Part shown: piece after piece, positions 1-12,680 of the stretch | How the letters are laid out: each line of letters starts with the position of its first letter | How positions within the stretch are numbered: position 1 is the first letter of the stretch | Assembly (NCBI GenBank): GCA_932294295.1 | Contig: OW028578.1 | Span: 34,432,685 to 34,496,684, forward strand | Source: Alitta virens | Taxonomy: Eukaryota; Annelida; Polychaeta; Phyllodocida; Nereididae | Length of the DNA stretch: 64,000 nt | Reading direction: 5' to 3' | The notes under the pieces: model-generated | Database searches by the model: none | What the model saw: the letters and a program-made list of their open reading frames with translations, nothing else | What the model was told of the DNA's origin: nothing | Position numbers and translations under genes: made by a program

Positions 1-340
1 TCCGAGGCTGCCTATCGTTAGCCTACTGGTGGGTGGTGGAGTAGGACTTTATGTCCTGTATTTCTGCACTTGATAGGCTAGGAGTAGGACAGGCAGGGAC
101 CATGGCAATGATGATGGCAGGGGCCCCCGTTTCATTTCAAAATGTGGGGGGGGGGGGGGACATATTGACCTTTATTCTGGACACCAACAGTCAAATCGTT
201 ATGTTGGTACAAAAAAAGTGGGGGGGAGGGGGGACTTGTCCCCCTGTCCCCCCCCCCCCTAAAACGGGGCCCATGGATGATGGATGAAACAGCCCTCCAA
301 CTTTCAAAGGCTCGACTGGGAACAGAACCCGGGACCCAAT
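1..340 (-). repeat. tRNA-derived SINE split by a nested MITE
   Basis: On the minus strand, the segment near 305-335 reads as a tRNA-like head with a degraded B box (GGGTTCTGTTCC). The rest matches, segment by segment, the copy at 45180-45315: shared text includes TCCTGTATTTCTGCAC, GGACCATGGCAATGA and GATGAAACAGCC. The copy here is interrupted at 120-272 by a C/G-rich element that is absent from the 45 kb copy. SINE identity rests on the B box and two copies only. Confidence 0.55.
120..272. mobile_element. MITE inserted into the SINE
   Basis: The ends are inverted repeats (GGGGCCCCCGTTT on the left, AAAACGGGGCCC on the right) and enclose long G and C runs. The flanks (ATGATGG on the left, ATGATGG within the right flank) may be a target-site duplication, but the local ATG repeats make this uncertain. 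The SINE copy at 45 kb lacks it and so shows the empty site. Confidence 0.55.
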
Positions 341-382
341 GCTTGGAAACTCTGCACGCTGTGTTTACATATGACTAACTTC

Positions 383-486
383 AGTAGCGGATTTAAGGGG
401 GAGGAGCTGGTACATTTTAATTAAAATAATTCAGTGGTTTTGCAATACATTTAATAATTAGTCAAGCCCCCTGGATCCGCCCCTAA
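383..486. mobile_element. Short GCGGATC-type MITE
   Basis: Imperfect inverted ends: AGTAGCGGATTTAAGGGGG on the left and CCCCCTGGATCCGCCCCT on the right, about 100 bp apart. The element at 17291-17470 has similar GCGGATCC-bearing ends. No coding capacity. Confidence 0.4.
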
Positions 487-3400
487 ATTGGTATAGTAAT
501 TAGTCCAACGATTAGATTAAACACTATCATACTTAAGAAATTAGTGTATTGTATTGTTTTATTCGTTATAGAATTGGTACAAATCGTTCGTTCAATTAAT
601 ATTACAAACATATGTTACACAATTAAGATGATGGTACCCAGCCCTCTTGGCTTATCTATCACTAAATATCGTATATATAAAAAATACATAAGATATTCAT
701 AAGGGTATAGAACATGTGCAGGTCAGTGTTTACACTCAGTTACCATGGTTACTGTATATAACGACCTTAACATTCCTTGCTTTACCTATAAATTCTCCTA
801 CTTTATCATGTTCATTAGTTCAAAACTAAATTGGGTATACAAATGTATCTGCTTTGTTTTCACAGTTAATACTGTTAATTATTACTTCATATGTAAGCTG
901 TACACAAATAAAGTGCATTTCATTTATATTTAATATATATATATATATATATTTTTTTTTATTAATTTTCAAATTATTTGTACTGTAAATAATATTTTCA
1001 TGGACCTATTTTTTAAACTTTGTATTTAGTTTCTAATAATTTATTGTAATTGTCAATATTTTTCCCATAATGCTCTATATTAAGTCATTGACTCTAGTAT
1101 ATTTCTAAATATTGTAATCTTTATTGGTAAAGGCCAAATATGCTACAATACTCAAGCAGTTTAAGACTTCATTTGTAAATTTGTAATAAATTATTCATGG
1201 TCAATAAACCTTTTGAACTTGGGATTTTTTTAAATTAAATTCATCTTCTTTAGTCGCTTTTACATATTTCACAGTCGTTCTTCAACTTACACATTTATAT
1301 ATCTTCCGGTTTCTATATTTGATGGTAGTATGTCTAGTCTAATCTAAAATAACAGCGATCTTCCTCTTAACAAATAAGTTTCAAATTTTACAGTTTTTTT
1401 AAATGTTTATGGGTCCTTAGCTTCGGTTTTGACAACAATAGATCAGTCCAAACAATATCTATCTCATTACAAAGTTTTGTTTCCAAGAATTTCAACTCAC
1501 ATATATTCTTATATTTACATAATTTTACTAAATCAAGTGAACAAAGTTTTTCTTTAACCTTAATACAAGCTAACACAGAGACAGAGACTAAACACACACA
1601 AAAAAATTTCTAATTTATATTTCCCCATATTTTAGTTATTTCTTCCATATTTCTGCATTATTCTGGAAAACTTACATTTTCCCCTTTCTTTAATTTTAAT
1701 TTTGAAAAACTCGCAACATTGGTTTTTCATATAAATTTGATCATCTATCATGGAACGTCAATTTTGGGAGTCATCTCTGATTTAGAAAAAAAAGTCTGTA
1801 CTGCACTTGTACAAGCTTTCACAAACTGGTGCTGCTAGGATGCAATGGTCGCCAAAAGTCGCTTCAACCGTTAAATTTTCTTACAAAATCATACCGATTC
1901 AAAATTGTATTTATTCGGTCCACATTATCGTTCAACTTTTATTTTTAGACTTATTGACCGTCTTAATTTATAATGCTAAATATAATGGGATTCATATGAT
2001 TTGATTGACTGTCCTGAATTGTCATCTTATCAATTTGTCTTAGTTGTTCTGACTACATTACATTTTTGAAAGTACTTGACAGTCAATATTATATATATGG
2101 TTTATCACCTTGCAAAAATATAAATTTTACGTTCCATTGTTTTTTTAACTTTTTATTTTAAAGTAAAATTTTCTCATATTTATATAATGAATGCATGAAT
2201 TTAATAATGTGTCATTCCATATCAAATCATCCAGACTTTGTCAATTTTCCAGGTGACCCCCTCTCCTCTCTCCCAGAATGCCTATAAAAATGCAAATGTG
2301 TTCAACAATGGTCAATATCTCTATTACACATAATTAAAAAATGGCCCCATAGCAAGGGCATCCCTCTGTAATTTTGCATAGTTGGGCTACAAAATCAGTC
2401 GAAAGACAATATGATAAAAAACGAGGCTTTATTTAATAAGCCATAGCTCTGAGACTAAACATGATACAGAGCTGAATATTATTTTAAACCTATGATATCT
2501 AACTGTATGTATCTTCTGTAAAAATATTTTTTTCTAATTTTTACCATGTATTTTTACACATCTGAACATGATCTGGTCAATAGCAGATTTTCACAGAAGA
2601 TTCTCTGTATTTCCACTAGGTGGCTATGACAGAATACTGCTAAGTACTCTATTGGCTGGAAAAGTTCCCGCCCTTGACTCTGATTGGCTGAAGCAAAGTG
2701 CATCCTAGCAGCATTTTTTAGCGCATTTTTATGTATATTTGACATCTTATCGTTCAGCTGATTTCTGTAATTTCCCTAAGAAAATTATATTAATGGATCA
2801 GTTAGTTAATTATTACCTACTAGATCTGAAAAGCAAAATGAGAAATAATAGGAGAGGATGACTTATGTCTTGCTGAATTCAGGGTTGCTCAGTGAAGGGA
2901 CTCTATTAAAACAAACTGCAAAATTGGTGATATTAATTCCGGGTACCATTCCGGTTCATGCACAGTGATAAGTATCCAACTATTTCTATTATCCAGGCAG
3001 TCACACCCAGTCTACGATATTGATTTTCATATTTAAGCGTTAGATTTATTAAGATTCATGATTTTATTGACCATGTTAGATACACATACAATTTGAAATA
3101 AGTATACAAAATTTACTCCATTTATATAACATACTGCCGGCCTGCCGTACAAATGGCATATATGGCCTTTTACCAATACAAAAAGAATACATAAAGAATA
3201 AAAAGTATGGAATTTGAAAATATTAATATCAAATAATGGTATATTTTTGTTCATAATTCAATTTAAATACGAACATTCACAGTATTACTCAACAAAATTA
3301 AGATTTATAACTTATGATGTTAAATAATTGGTTCTATGGACATCCCATATATTTATAGAAAACAATTTCACAACAATACATCATATTTCACATTAGTGCA

Positions 3401-5240
3401 TAAAAGCAACTAATAAAGCCAATATATATGTACATATATTATGAAACTAGGATATGATTGAATCATGGTTTCATATCAGTAAAAAACGATTAACAAATTA
3501 TACATGGTTTAATATGTATTTAAAACAAATTCCTTCCGATTTTTTTTTTAAACTGTGGATACTGCAAAAGTGGTTAAATAAGTTAGATATACTTTTCTAC
3601 TCTTTTACACCCTGATACCTGATAGTGTTTTGAAATAATTGTGTTCTGCAATATGGTACTTAAAATGTATTTTAAATAATTTCTTTGCAACTGCAGGAAG
3701 CATATCTTTTATATATTTAAACATAAAAACACATATTGTAATCCTATAAATATCAGCTAAAACTAATATCTTCACTGACCTAAATAAAGTTTTGGTTTCT
3801 GTTGGCCTACGTGCGGGAGAAGAAATTACACTTCAAATTTTTTTTGTATTTGTTTAATGATGACATGTGAATTTCAGCTGCTCTACCTCAAATGTCTACA
3901 CCATGTTACCATTCATAGTACAAGTCAAATATTTTCATAAGTAAATAAATTATATTTTACTTCAGAACTCAAAATATTTTTTTTCAAATTTACATATATA
4001 TAGTACAAGTCAAATTTGATGTCATATAATAAGCGAATAAATTATTTTACTTCACTTTACTAGATAAATTAAATGCATCACATAATTATTTCATGTCCAT
4101 TTCAAGTTATTTATGTTATCTCTGTGTTTGAGAAATTATCATTTATAACAACTATGGAGTTTGGCATCATCCCACACTTTTTGAAACTATCTACTCTTAA
4201 GTATAGATGGCCATACATGTGCATATAATTATTGTTATACTAATTAATTTATATACATGAAAAAAAAAAGTCAATGAATTGATGATAACCAATAGTTATG
4301 CAACCACCATGCTAAAATTAATTTCTGGATCATTAGATGCCTATATTACAGCACTGACCTCCCAATTTATGTTTTTTCCCCCTTTTTTTTACCAGCCTCT
4401 CATATGTTGTTAATTGATTTTATCCATTTAACTCATCACTCAATTACTTGTCTGAATAATGCTAAAATATGAAATAATGTAGACCTGGAAAGCAGGTAAA
4501 AATCAATCATTACTAAATTCAATTTATTACATCTCTTCTTTTTTCTTTAGGGGTAATTAATTATAATCAACATTTCTAAAAAACTACAAGATAATTTTTT
4601 CTCTTCAATTGGGACCTCCAACCAATGCAAGCTTTCTTTTAGTCTTCTTGATCATGTTGATTTTTCCCTAGCTGTAAGAATTAAAGTTTATTTATTCATA
4701 ATTATTGATACCATCAAAAAGCACACATTTCTAATATTTTTCCTGATTTCAATTCTTTATCATAGTATATACCCCATCATGTGGCCCAAATTATCTTTTT
4801 TTTCTAAATTATTTTATAAATTTAACTAAATTTCTGCATTAAACAATTACAGATTAATTATGTTGTGGATGTTGCGAACTTGATTTCAGTTTTGTCTATT
4901 TCTTTTTTTTTTTTGAAAAAAAAATACCATTAATTTTATCTGACCAGTACTAGGCCTATGACTATGTCTAAGTGAAAATGTTATGAAATCAAGCCTGAAT
5001 TTGTTTACATTATTCTCTGAGTTAAATTTGCTCAAATAATGTCACTTTATATCTTAACGATAGTTGAAACCTTACCCAAAAATGCTTATAATCTGTCTCA
5101 AGGCATATTTTATCAGTTTTATCAACACCAGAGCTTTATAATCTTCATTATTTCTACCCACACAATATTAAGGCGCTCCATCCTCTTTTTGCCTAACCTG
5201 GATTGCCGAACTAGGTCAACTTGAAATCTCGCGGTTTCGC
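487..5240. other. AT-rich intergenic region, no gene supported
   Basis: Open frames here are short, with no splice continuity or recognisable domain. AATAAA signals near 906 and 1203 could mark the 3' end of a plus-strand gene lying left of the window, but nothing coding was found before them. One copy of the dispersed ~300 bp repeat lies at 2581-2905. Confidence 0.5.
2581..2905 (+). repeat. Dispersed repeat family R1, copy 1
   Basis: A block of about 300 bp that recurs at 7633-7912, 21391-21700 and 23090-23320, always in the same orientation. Landmarks are TAGCAGATTTTCAC near the start, GATTGGCTGAAGCA and GCATCCTAGCAGCA in the middle, ATGTATATTTGACAT, and CTGCTCAGTGAA at the end. There is no reading frame, no tRNA-type promoter and no inverted ends in this copy, so its class is unknown. 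Confidence 0.75.
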
Positions 5241-5244
5241 ACAT

Positions 5245-5345
5245 GTCACGTGACTTATTGGCCAATGAGCGTCTTTCGGCGGAACACGTGACCAAGCTGC
5301 AGCCGGCCGGCATTTTACCTAGAAGGGCTGTGTACAATTGACGGT
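5245..5345 (+). promoter_or_regulatory. Proximal promoter of the nuclear-protein gene: two E-boxes and a double CCAAT
   Basis: Upstream of the start codon at 5385 lies a GC- and CpG-richer patch. It holds a perfect palindromic E-box GTCACGTGAC (5245-5254), a palindrome ATTGGCCAAT (5257-5266) that is a CCAAT box on both strands, and a second CACGTG (5285-5290). CACGTG sites bind bHLH-zip factors (USF, MYC/MAX, TFE types) and CCAAT boxes bind NF-Y. No TATA box is seen, which fits a broadly expressed CpG promoter. The start site is inferred. Confidence 0.55.
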
Positions 5346-5384
5346 GCATAATTTAGCAAGAAATTGCACCATTTTTCAGTCACC

Positions 5385-8300
5385 ATGGCTTCAGAAAAGC
5401 CCGATTTAGCTCGCGCTGGCACTATGGAAGTTACTGCTCAGGTAGACTATTGGTTTGTAGGTTACAAGGAAGGAAAAATGAGAGAAAAGCGCCTCAGAAA
5501 TCGCCACCTCGACCTTTCTTCCCTGTAAACAAAATATGCAGATTGGCTGCTTCTCAATTCTGGGTCAGGTCATGCAACTATGACACATGTTTTTTGGCCA
5601 CGCCATGTGAAAATACGCTCCTATGCGCAATGCATTAATGCAAACACATCTAAAGATTATTGTAATGCTTTCATATCCTAATTTAAACGTATCTGTAACG
5701 ATCTTACATCGATTTTTTGACGATCAATTAGCGAAAACGCTTCGGCGTCATGAAGCCACGACCAAAACAATGACAATGAATGCCCGGCTTTTTGGAAATT
5801 CAGTGTTTGTGGCCCGATTTTGTTGCTTATATTTGAGATTTGTGTCCTAATTACATGCAGTAAGGGGTTGCATTAATGAACATTATTATCCAAATGCATT
5901 AGTGCATTTTAAATGGTGTTGCAAGCTGTGATTTGAGTACTCTGCATGGTTGCCCAAAGCATGTGTTAGTGAAAGTACCAGATTTGGAGATGATTTTTCT
6001 CTCAAAAAATCCTCATTTGTCCCAACAGATTTGCTGTAATTTTATCGGATGTGATTTGTTGAATAATCTGCAAATAGGTTATGAAATATAATACTCAAAA
6101 AGCTCTTTAATTGTGTTAAAAATCTATTGTATAGATATTAGTAGAGATTAAGGTACTTAGCTAACTAGAGAACAATGATATGGGCATCTTGTACAAAATT
6201 ATGAAAAATATAGAAGTTGTGTGTTGATAATACATGTGCTCAACTAGTTATTGCTCTGAATTTGTATAGGATATTAGAAAGTTTATGTGCAATAATTGTA
6301 ATTAACTAAAGTTAAAATGGGATTAATTTCTGAAAAGATTGAGCATGGTTAGATTATTCAATCTCCTACCTTAGCACCTTGAAAATTCACTTTCACAAGC
6401 GTTTGATCAGTATGTGACTATTTTGTTTTGATTTTTCAGGCAGGACAGCAGTACCTCGAAAAGAACCTCACAGAGTGGAAGAAGCCTCATTTGATGGAAC
6501 ATTTCGACGATGAAGATTCGGAGTCGAACAACAAAGATGGCCATGACAATAACGTTGGCGGAGATAAGCCAAAAGCCAAAATCCAACAACACAACACTAT
6601 GGTGGGCACAGCAAAGGTATGAACGATGCATTAATTAGTTGAACAAAGCCTTTGCAATATTTAGCAAGGGAGACAATTATTTGCATTAGCTTAAAGCTAA
6701 CAAAAGTTACGAAGATGAAAGTCCAAAGAAATGATGATGTGCCAGTGTCATGCGCTCTTGTGAACTAACTTTTACCCATCCATGTTGTCAATTTGGAAAT
6801 TATTGAAACTTGCGAACGGCGAATTGTGTGCATCAAATGCTTCAGTCTTCAATATTGTAATAATGATTGTAAATTGAATAGTATTTGTTACAGAAAAGCT
6901 GAGCAATATTTATTTCATGATTTCTGATTCAACTGTCTTGAAATTGTCTAGATATGTGATTTAATTTTGACATACTCGGAACAAATATATGTTTAGAACA
7001 TTGCTGCTTTCAACTGGCATTGTCTTGGGTAATTAATTGTGAAATTCTTTACAAATTGCGATTTACATTTGCAGGAAGCTGAGAAAATATTGGAGAAGGT
7101 GGGCAAGCCTGACGAGGATGCCTTGACCCGTGGTCAGCAAAAGAAAATTGACGTAATTGCAGCCGAAGAGCCAGCTGCGAAGAAACCCAAAATCGTCAGA
7201 GATGGAACGATGGCCGTCACTGCTAAAGTGAGTCATTTGTCGGAAGTTGATGTTTATTTGTTAAGGAAAATAATTGAACGAATGAAATGTCATCTCTCAA
7301 AATTGTGTCACTGTGGATTAATAATGTTCCGTAGCAACCTAAAAACCAACGCTCTAATCCAGTGAGCTACAGGGAATTTCCCGGTGACTAGTAGGCTAGT
7401 GGCATAAGTCAAATGACTTTTTGTTGATACTGCTTGCGCTGGGTTTCCCTTTTGTTCAGATGGTTAGATTGTTGATTTTGAGTTGCTATGCAACCATAGA
7501 ATAAATAAGCAATTAGAATTTAAACTTTCTGTTAAAACTTCAGTGTGAATTGTGCTAAACCTATATATATATATATATATATTTAATAGGCAAGATTTAC
7601 TGTGCATCTGTATTGTTAACGGTTGTGCTTGATAGCAGATTTTCACTGAAGTTTCTTGACACTTTGATCAGTTGGCTATAACATGATACTGCAATTCTAT
7701 TGGCTGAAGAAGTTCCCGCCCTTTACTGTGATTGGCTGAAGCAGATTGCATCCTAGCAGCAGTGTTTTTTAATGTATATTTGACATTCTATCATTCAGTT
7801 GATATCTTTAATTCCATATCGTGATTAGTTATTATCTTTTATGTCTGAGAAGCAAAATAGGAGAAGAAAGACTTATGCCTTGATGAATTCCGGGCTGCTC
7901 AGTGAAAGGAACTTTTACAGTTCAGTCGATCAGACTCTTGTTTTTGGTGTGCACTAACTTTTGTCTTTCTTTGCAGGAGGGCAAAGAATTGCTAGGTAGC
8001 GAGAAACTCGGAGACACAAGGGGCGAAACGAAATCCCGAAGGGGACGCAAGTCCGGAGTGAGCAAGGGATCAACGATGACCAAGGCTATCGAAGAGGGTG
8101 AGTAGTGTGAAAAACGTCTGCAAAGTTACAACGATATTAGCTGGGGATTCAAAATGAATGTGTACTAGTTGATATTTTTGTGTAAAGTCTGTCAACTAAG
8201 TTAGATAAATATTATAGAATTTGCACAACCTAAAATTATAAAATATAATTCATTTGACAGGCTCCAATCAGTTCTGTCTATAGAATCCACAAAATGCACT

Positions 8301-11300
8301 GGGAGTGACAAAAATGTGATGTACGATGTTTACAAACCTTATTTGATCAGCTCCTAAAGCTCCTTGAGGCTAAATAAGGCTTTCAATGGAATCGTTAGGT
8401 TCTTACGACAGAGCGATGTCAAGGTGTTGTCCGAACTCCTTTTCATTACGAAGCTGTATTATTGAGTTTCATTATCAGAGGTTTGACTTTTTGGTGAGAC
8501 TTCCTACTTTTTGTACTCGTCCATGCTTTGAAAAAGTAGAACAAGTGTACATTCCTTTTGCATTCCACTACAGTCGAAGCATGCCGTTCAATACTAGAGA
8601 CATTTATTCTGACTGTTAAATTATAAACTTGAAGCACATTTACACAATTTGGGATGACATGAAGAACTTAGCAGTTTTGAGATGGTACAATTTAATGCAT
8701 TAGAACAAGTCGGATATAACAAACATGATAAAGCTCATGTAAGTTTAGGTATGAATCACACATGAAATGCCTTTACTGTTAGATAAAGTGCACTTTTCAC
8801 AAGAGGGCACCACTGTACACATTTTAGCCTCTCTTGGCTCCTGAGTGAATAACACTCAGGTTGGGTCTGGCGATTTCTGTGATCTGATTGGTTGATATCT
8901 ACAATCCGCACATCGTGGCGTAACTTTCCGATTGACAGACCTGACCTGTCTCCTTACTTGAGCAGGGAACGAGTCAGATTTTAGCTGAAGTGCTGTATAC
9001 ACTAGAATGTACACGATCATCAGAGTAAGAAGGTACAAATCACTTGCTGCTGGGTTTAAGAAAAAAACAACTTAGTATATGAGATTACCTTTCTGAACAA
9101 CTATGATTCAGTGATAACGTTTATGCTGGGAATTAAGTGCGTTTGTGGCAACTTTTAAGAACAGAATTTGTGGCAACTTGTTATAACAGAATTCAAAGAA
9201 GAAGACGTTATATATTCCTCCGAAGAACAACAGAAATGATTACATGGTGAAGAATAAATGTTAATAATGTGTTGATTTTTTACTTCAGCCAAAGAACTGT
9301 ACGGAGACATTGATGTCACGAGCGAACGAAGAAGTTTGCGAAAAAGACCAGATCCCCCTAAAGCAACACCCAAAAGAGCGGGAACCATGCAGAGAACGGC
9401 CAAGGTAGGTGTTAGACATTTATGATGTCCGTAAATGAAACTTAGTGCAGAATATGACTTAGTAAACCTGCGCAATCCTATAGACAAGTACTGTTAATCA
9501 TGCTATAAATATATCCTTCGACCATGTGAAGTTGTAACAGACAAACTAATAGTGTATGTATACAGGGAGATCCCTTTTAAAGCCAGAAGGCCGTTAATTA
9601 TGTGTTCACCCTTATGGAAAGGTTTTATTCTTGGAAGTGAAAAACCGAAAGAATCTCACAAATGTTGTTTCTTCCTGTCAGCACATAGTTTCATTGTGAT
9701 GCATTAAATCAGTTCTGCTTATGTTGCATTGCAGTATAATCCAAAATAAATGTCCACTTGTTTTTCGGTTGTATTTTTTACATATTTGTCATGGAGAAGA
9801 TATAAATGTTAGGAAAACATCCATCCCTCAACTTTCTAATCCACAAAAAATGGTATCTGTAAAAATTAACTTAAAATTTCCGATCTTTGCGATGGTAATT
9901 TTTTGCCATTATTTCATCGTTATAGCCATCTCTAATATCACAAAAGAAGCAGCAGAAATTATAATGGAGAATAGAGCATACTTCAAGTTATAGCTTTCCC
10001 AGAAGTGTTTTTATCAGCTAGAAAGTTGGGATTTGAATTGTTGCAAACATTTCTGTCCATTTTGTGCTGGTCCATGCCCTTTGTGGCAAAATATAACCAA
10101 AACACAAGTGGACATATACTTTTGAATGCTACTATAAATCAGTCTTAGAGCAGGGTGACAGCCAAGCGGATATGTTGGAAATATCGGCCAGAACAGGAGG
10201 AAATAAAAAGCTAGCGGGTTATGTCAACTGTAAATCTCTAATGTATGAACAACCATGCAGATTCGGCAATATTGCATTCGGCATCGAAATGCTATTTTTG
10301 TGTATGCTGTTCAATGATATATTTGCTGGCTGATGCCTATGGTGTATTTATAACACGATATAATTCAGAAATTTTTAAGGGAAAAAAAGTACCTAATATA
10401 GCTGCTAATCCTTCTAATAAATATAGTCATAGTTCTGTGTACAAGTTGACAGGTCGCGCCATCTATAGTGCTTTGAATTACTGGGCTACCGTGTGCAGCG
10501 AGTGCCAACAGATTCTCAGTTAAAGTGATACTCCTTGAATCCCATGTAGAAAATATGGCCTCAACTAAATTCCAAGAGTTAATGCCATTACACTCTTGTA
10601 TATGACAACAGATTTCTACCACAAGCATACTATCAAGTCATCTCTATTAATTAATGAGTAATTAGCCCTCTATTTTCTATAGGTGGCCCACCAATAGAAC
10701 TAGGTCAAATTTAAAGTGGCCTGGACTCTGGTGACTCACCAGGTTGCCATGGTTACACAATTCTTGCAGCTCCCACTGACCAGTGCTGACCCACTTGGTG
10801 ACAGGAAGATGGCTCTGAGTGGAGGATTCTTGTAACTGTCACTCTTGACCAAAAATGTGGATTTACCATGATTTAGTGGGCTAAATATTAATGAAAACCT
10901 GCTGTAATGACACTAGACAGTCACTGCAAACTATTGTGAGTACTTTCTGGGAGAAAGGAAATGGGACAATTTTTAGATAGATTCAAGGAGTATCACTTTA
11001 AGAGCAACTCACCAAATGTCTCGCACAACTAACTCAGGCATTATCGACCTATGTTCCTCGATTCTAATTTGCTCAATACTGTGCAAGGAATAGAAAACCG
11101 CCAGGATTAAAATATTATACGCTCTTTGCAAAGCAGTCTGGAGCAGCGAACTTCGAACTAATCTGTTCGGTCAGCAATACATTTAGTGTGCGTGGCGACA
11201 TCGTGAATGTAGGTCATTCCAGTTTCCAGGGACCCTAAAGACTCCCGAGCAGAGACAGGTCATAGTACCTACTTTGCTGTCTTGGCAGCTCCAATCTGTC

Positions 11301-11573
11301 TCAGAAAAATCCCACAGTCTGACATTAAAATTTTATTTGCAGGAGGGCAAAGAGTTCGTGAAGGGCAAGGGCCGTGGCAGAGGACGACCGAAGAAGTCAG
11401 AGGCCGCTGCTAAAGAAGAAGAGGAGGAGGAGGAGGAGAAAGAGGAGGAAGAGGCAGCCGATAAAGACGAGGAGAAAGAAGACAAAGAAGAGAACAACGG
11501 GGAGAAAGAAGATAAATCAGATGAGAAAGAAGAAGAGAAAAAGGACGAGGAGGACGACGATAAGTCAGATTAG
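5385..11573 (+). CDS. Nuclear-type protein with a repeated TM-x-x-TAK/EG motif, AT-hook and acidic tail (6 exons, 284 aa)
   Basis: Coding exons are 5385-5441, 6440-6616, 7075-7227, 7977-8097, 9289-9404 and 11343-11573. All introns are GT-AG, the sum is 855 nt, and the frame is closed by TAG. The start has a strong Kozak context (CACCATGG). A short motif spans each junction: GTMEVTAQ|AGQQYL, NTMVGTAK|EAEKIL, GTMAVTAK|EGKELL, STMTKAIEEG|AKELYG and GTMQRTAK|EGKEFV. Four introns are phase 0; intron 4 is phase 1. Between the motifs lie basic, low-complexity linkers (AKKPKIV, SRRGRKSG, RRSLRKRPDPP). Exon 6 opens with an AT-hook core (GRGRGRPKKS, about residues 216-225) and then runs into about 60 residues dominated by E, D and K. 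The composition implies a nuclear, chromatin-associated protein of HMG-like style; that is inference. I do not recognise the motif as a named domain. Confidence 0.85.
7633..7912 (+). repeat. Dispersed repeat family R1, copy 2
   Basis: Lies in intron 3 of the nuclear-protein gene and ends about 65 bp before exon 4. It shares the GATTGGCTGAAGCA, GCATCCTAGCAGCA and CTGCTCAGTGAA landmarks with the other three copies, with small internal deletions. Confidence 0.75.
10520..11001. mobile_element. Non-autonomous DNA transposon with TTAA target sites
   Basis: Perfect terminal inverted repeats (AGTGATACTCCTTGAATC at 10524-10541 and its reverse complement at 10980-10997) are flanked on both sides by TTAA (10520-10523 and 10998-11001). 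The 474-bp interior has no open frame. TTAA target duplication is characteristic of the piggyBac and Kolobok superfamilies; the ends lack the CCC start usual in piggyBac. It sits in intron 5 of the nuclear-protein gene. Confidence 0.85.
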
Positions 11574-12680
11574 GTAGTACGAGATAGTCCACGAAATAGA
11601 AATGTACAGAACCGTCTTAAATTAACACTTCACCTCAGCTGTTCATTATTAAGATTAATATCAAAGATAACGAGTAAATATAAATGATAAATGCATCTAC
11701 ACAAATGCATCTCAAAGAGTTTGTAAGATATCCAAGAGTTAAATTGTAACATATTATCATAACGGCAACAAGAGCGCTACACTGTTTACAGCTTAAACTA
11801 CCCTTCATTATTGTTAATATTTCGTAATAGACTCATACAATTTTGTTTGTTATAATCATAAAGGAATGAATGGCTTCAGTATAATCTGAGGGTAAAGTAT
11901 AATTTGATTATTTTTCTATCCAGTGCAAAGCATTTAGTCCTCAATTGACCCAACTCAGAGAGTGTCTTTTCTGCCGCTGCAAATGTAGTGTTAAGAAAAG
12001 ATCCTAATCATTGTTTCATATTATTATCGTGTCATGACTGAAGCTGTAATAACTAGCTATAGCCTAATTCTATTTCTTTGAGGTTTTTCTGTCTCTTAAT
12101 CTATGATTTTCTAGAATATTTAAAAAGGAAAAAATTGTTAAAATTTCTTGCGATAATTGCAGAGAAAATAATGGCGCAAATTGTAGCTAGAAGCTACGTG
12201 GTGTTGAAATGATTGATCTCTGATGATAATTGCGAAAAGCTATTGCAATTTAAATCTCAAATGTAGAGCAATGGTATGCTCCTTAAAAATGTAAAGAGAG
12301 GAAATTATGTTTTGCTTTTAAAGAAAGGTACAGTAAAGTTGATGGTACGGAAGATTTCAAAAATTGTAAATGTACAAAATGTATGACGATTTGTTTTATT
12401 ACAAAACCACCTGACTAACATTAAACTTTGGGAATCAAAACTGATTTTAAATGTTAAGACATCATATTGGTTTTATGTCCGGGTATTTGTTGAACTATTC
12501 CATAAAATTTTTAACAAGTGGTTGCTTAGTCTAATTACTCTGAAAGGTGCAAGACGTTAAAATGTTCATATAATACCTTTTGTTACCGCTTTTTAGTTGT
12601 GTGTTTTTGTTAATGAGCGCATTTGATGGTTTTTAAAACTGTCCTGTTTATTAATAAAGAAGTCATATCGAAGTGAAACT
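11574..12680 (+). other. Probable 3' UTR of the nuclear-protein gene
   Basis: Non-coding sequence after the TAG codon. The first canonical polyadenylation signal is AATAAA at 12653-12658; a second is at 13434-13439. Which one is used cannot be told from sequence alone. Confidence 0.45.

Noticed and set aside
11374..11577. Lys/Arg-rich alternative frame over the last exon of the nuclear-protein gene
   Set aside because: Frame shadow of the acidic tail; the spliced frame ends at 11573 with all phases consistent.
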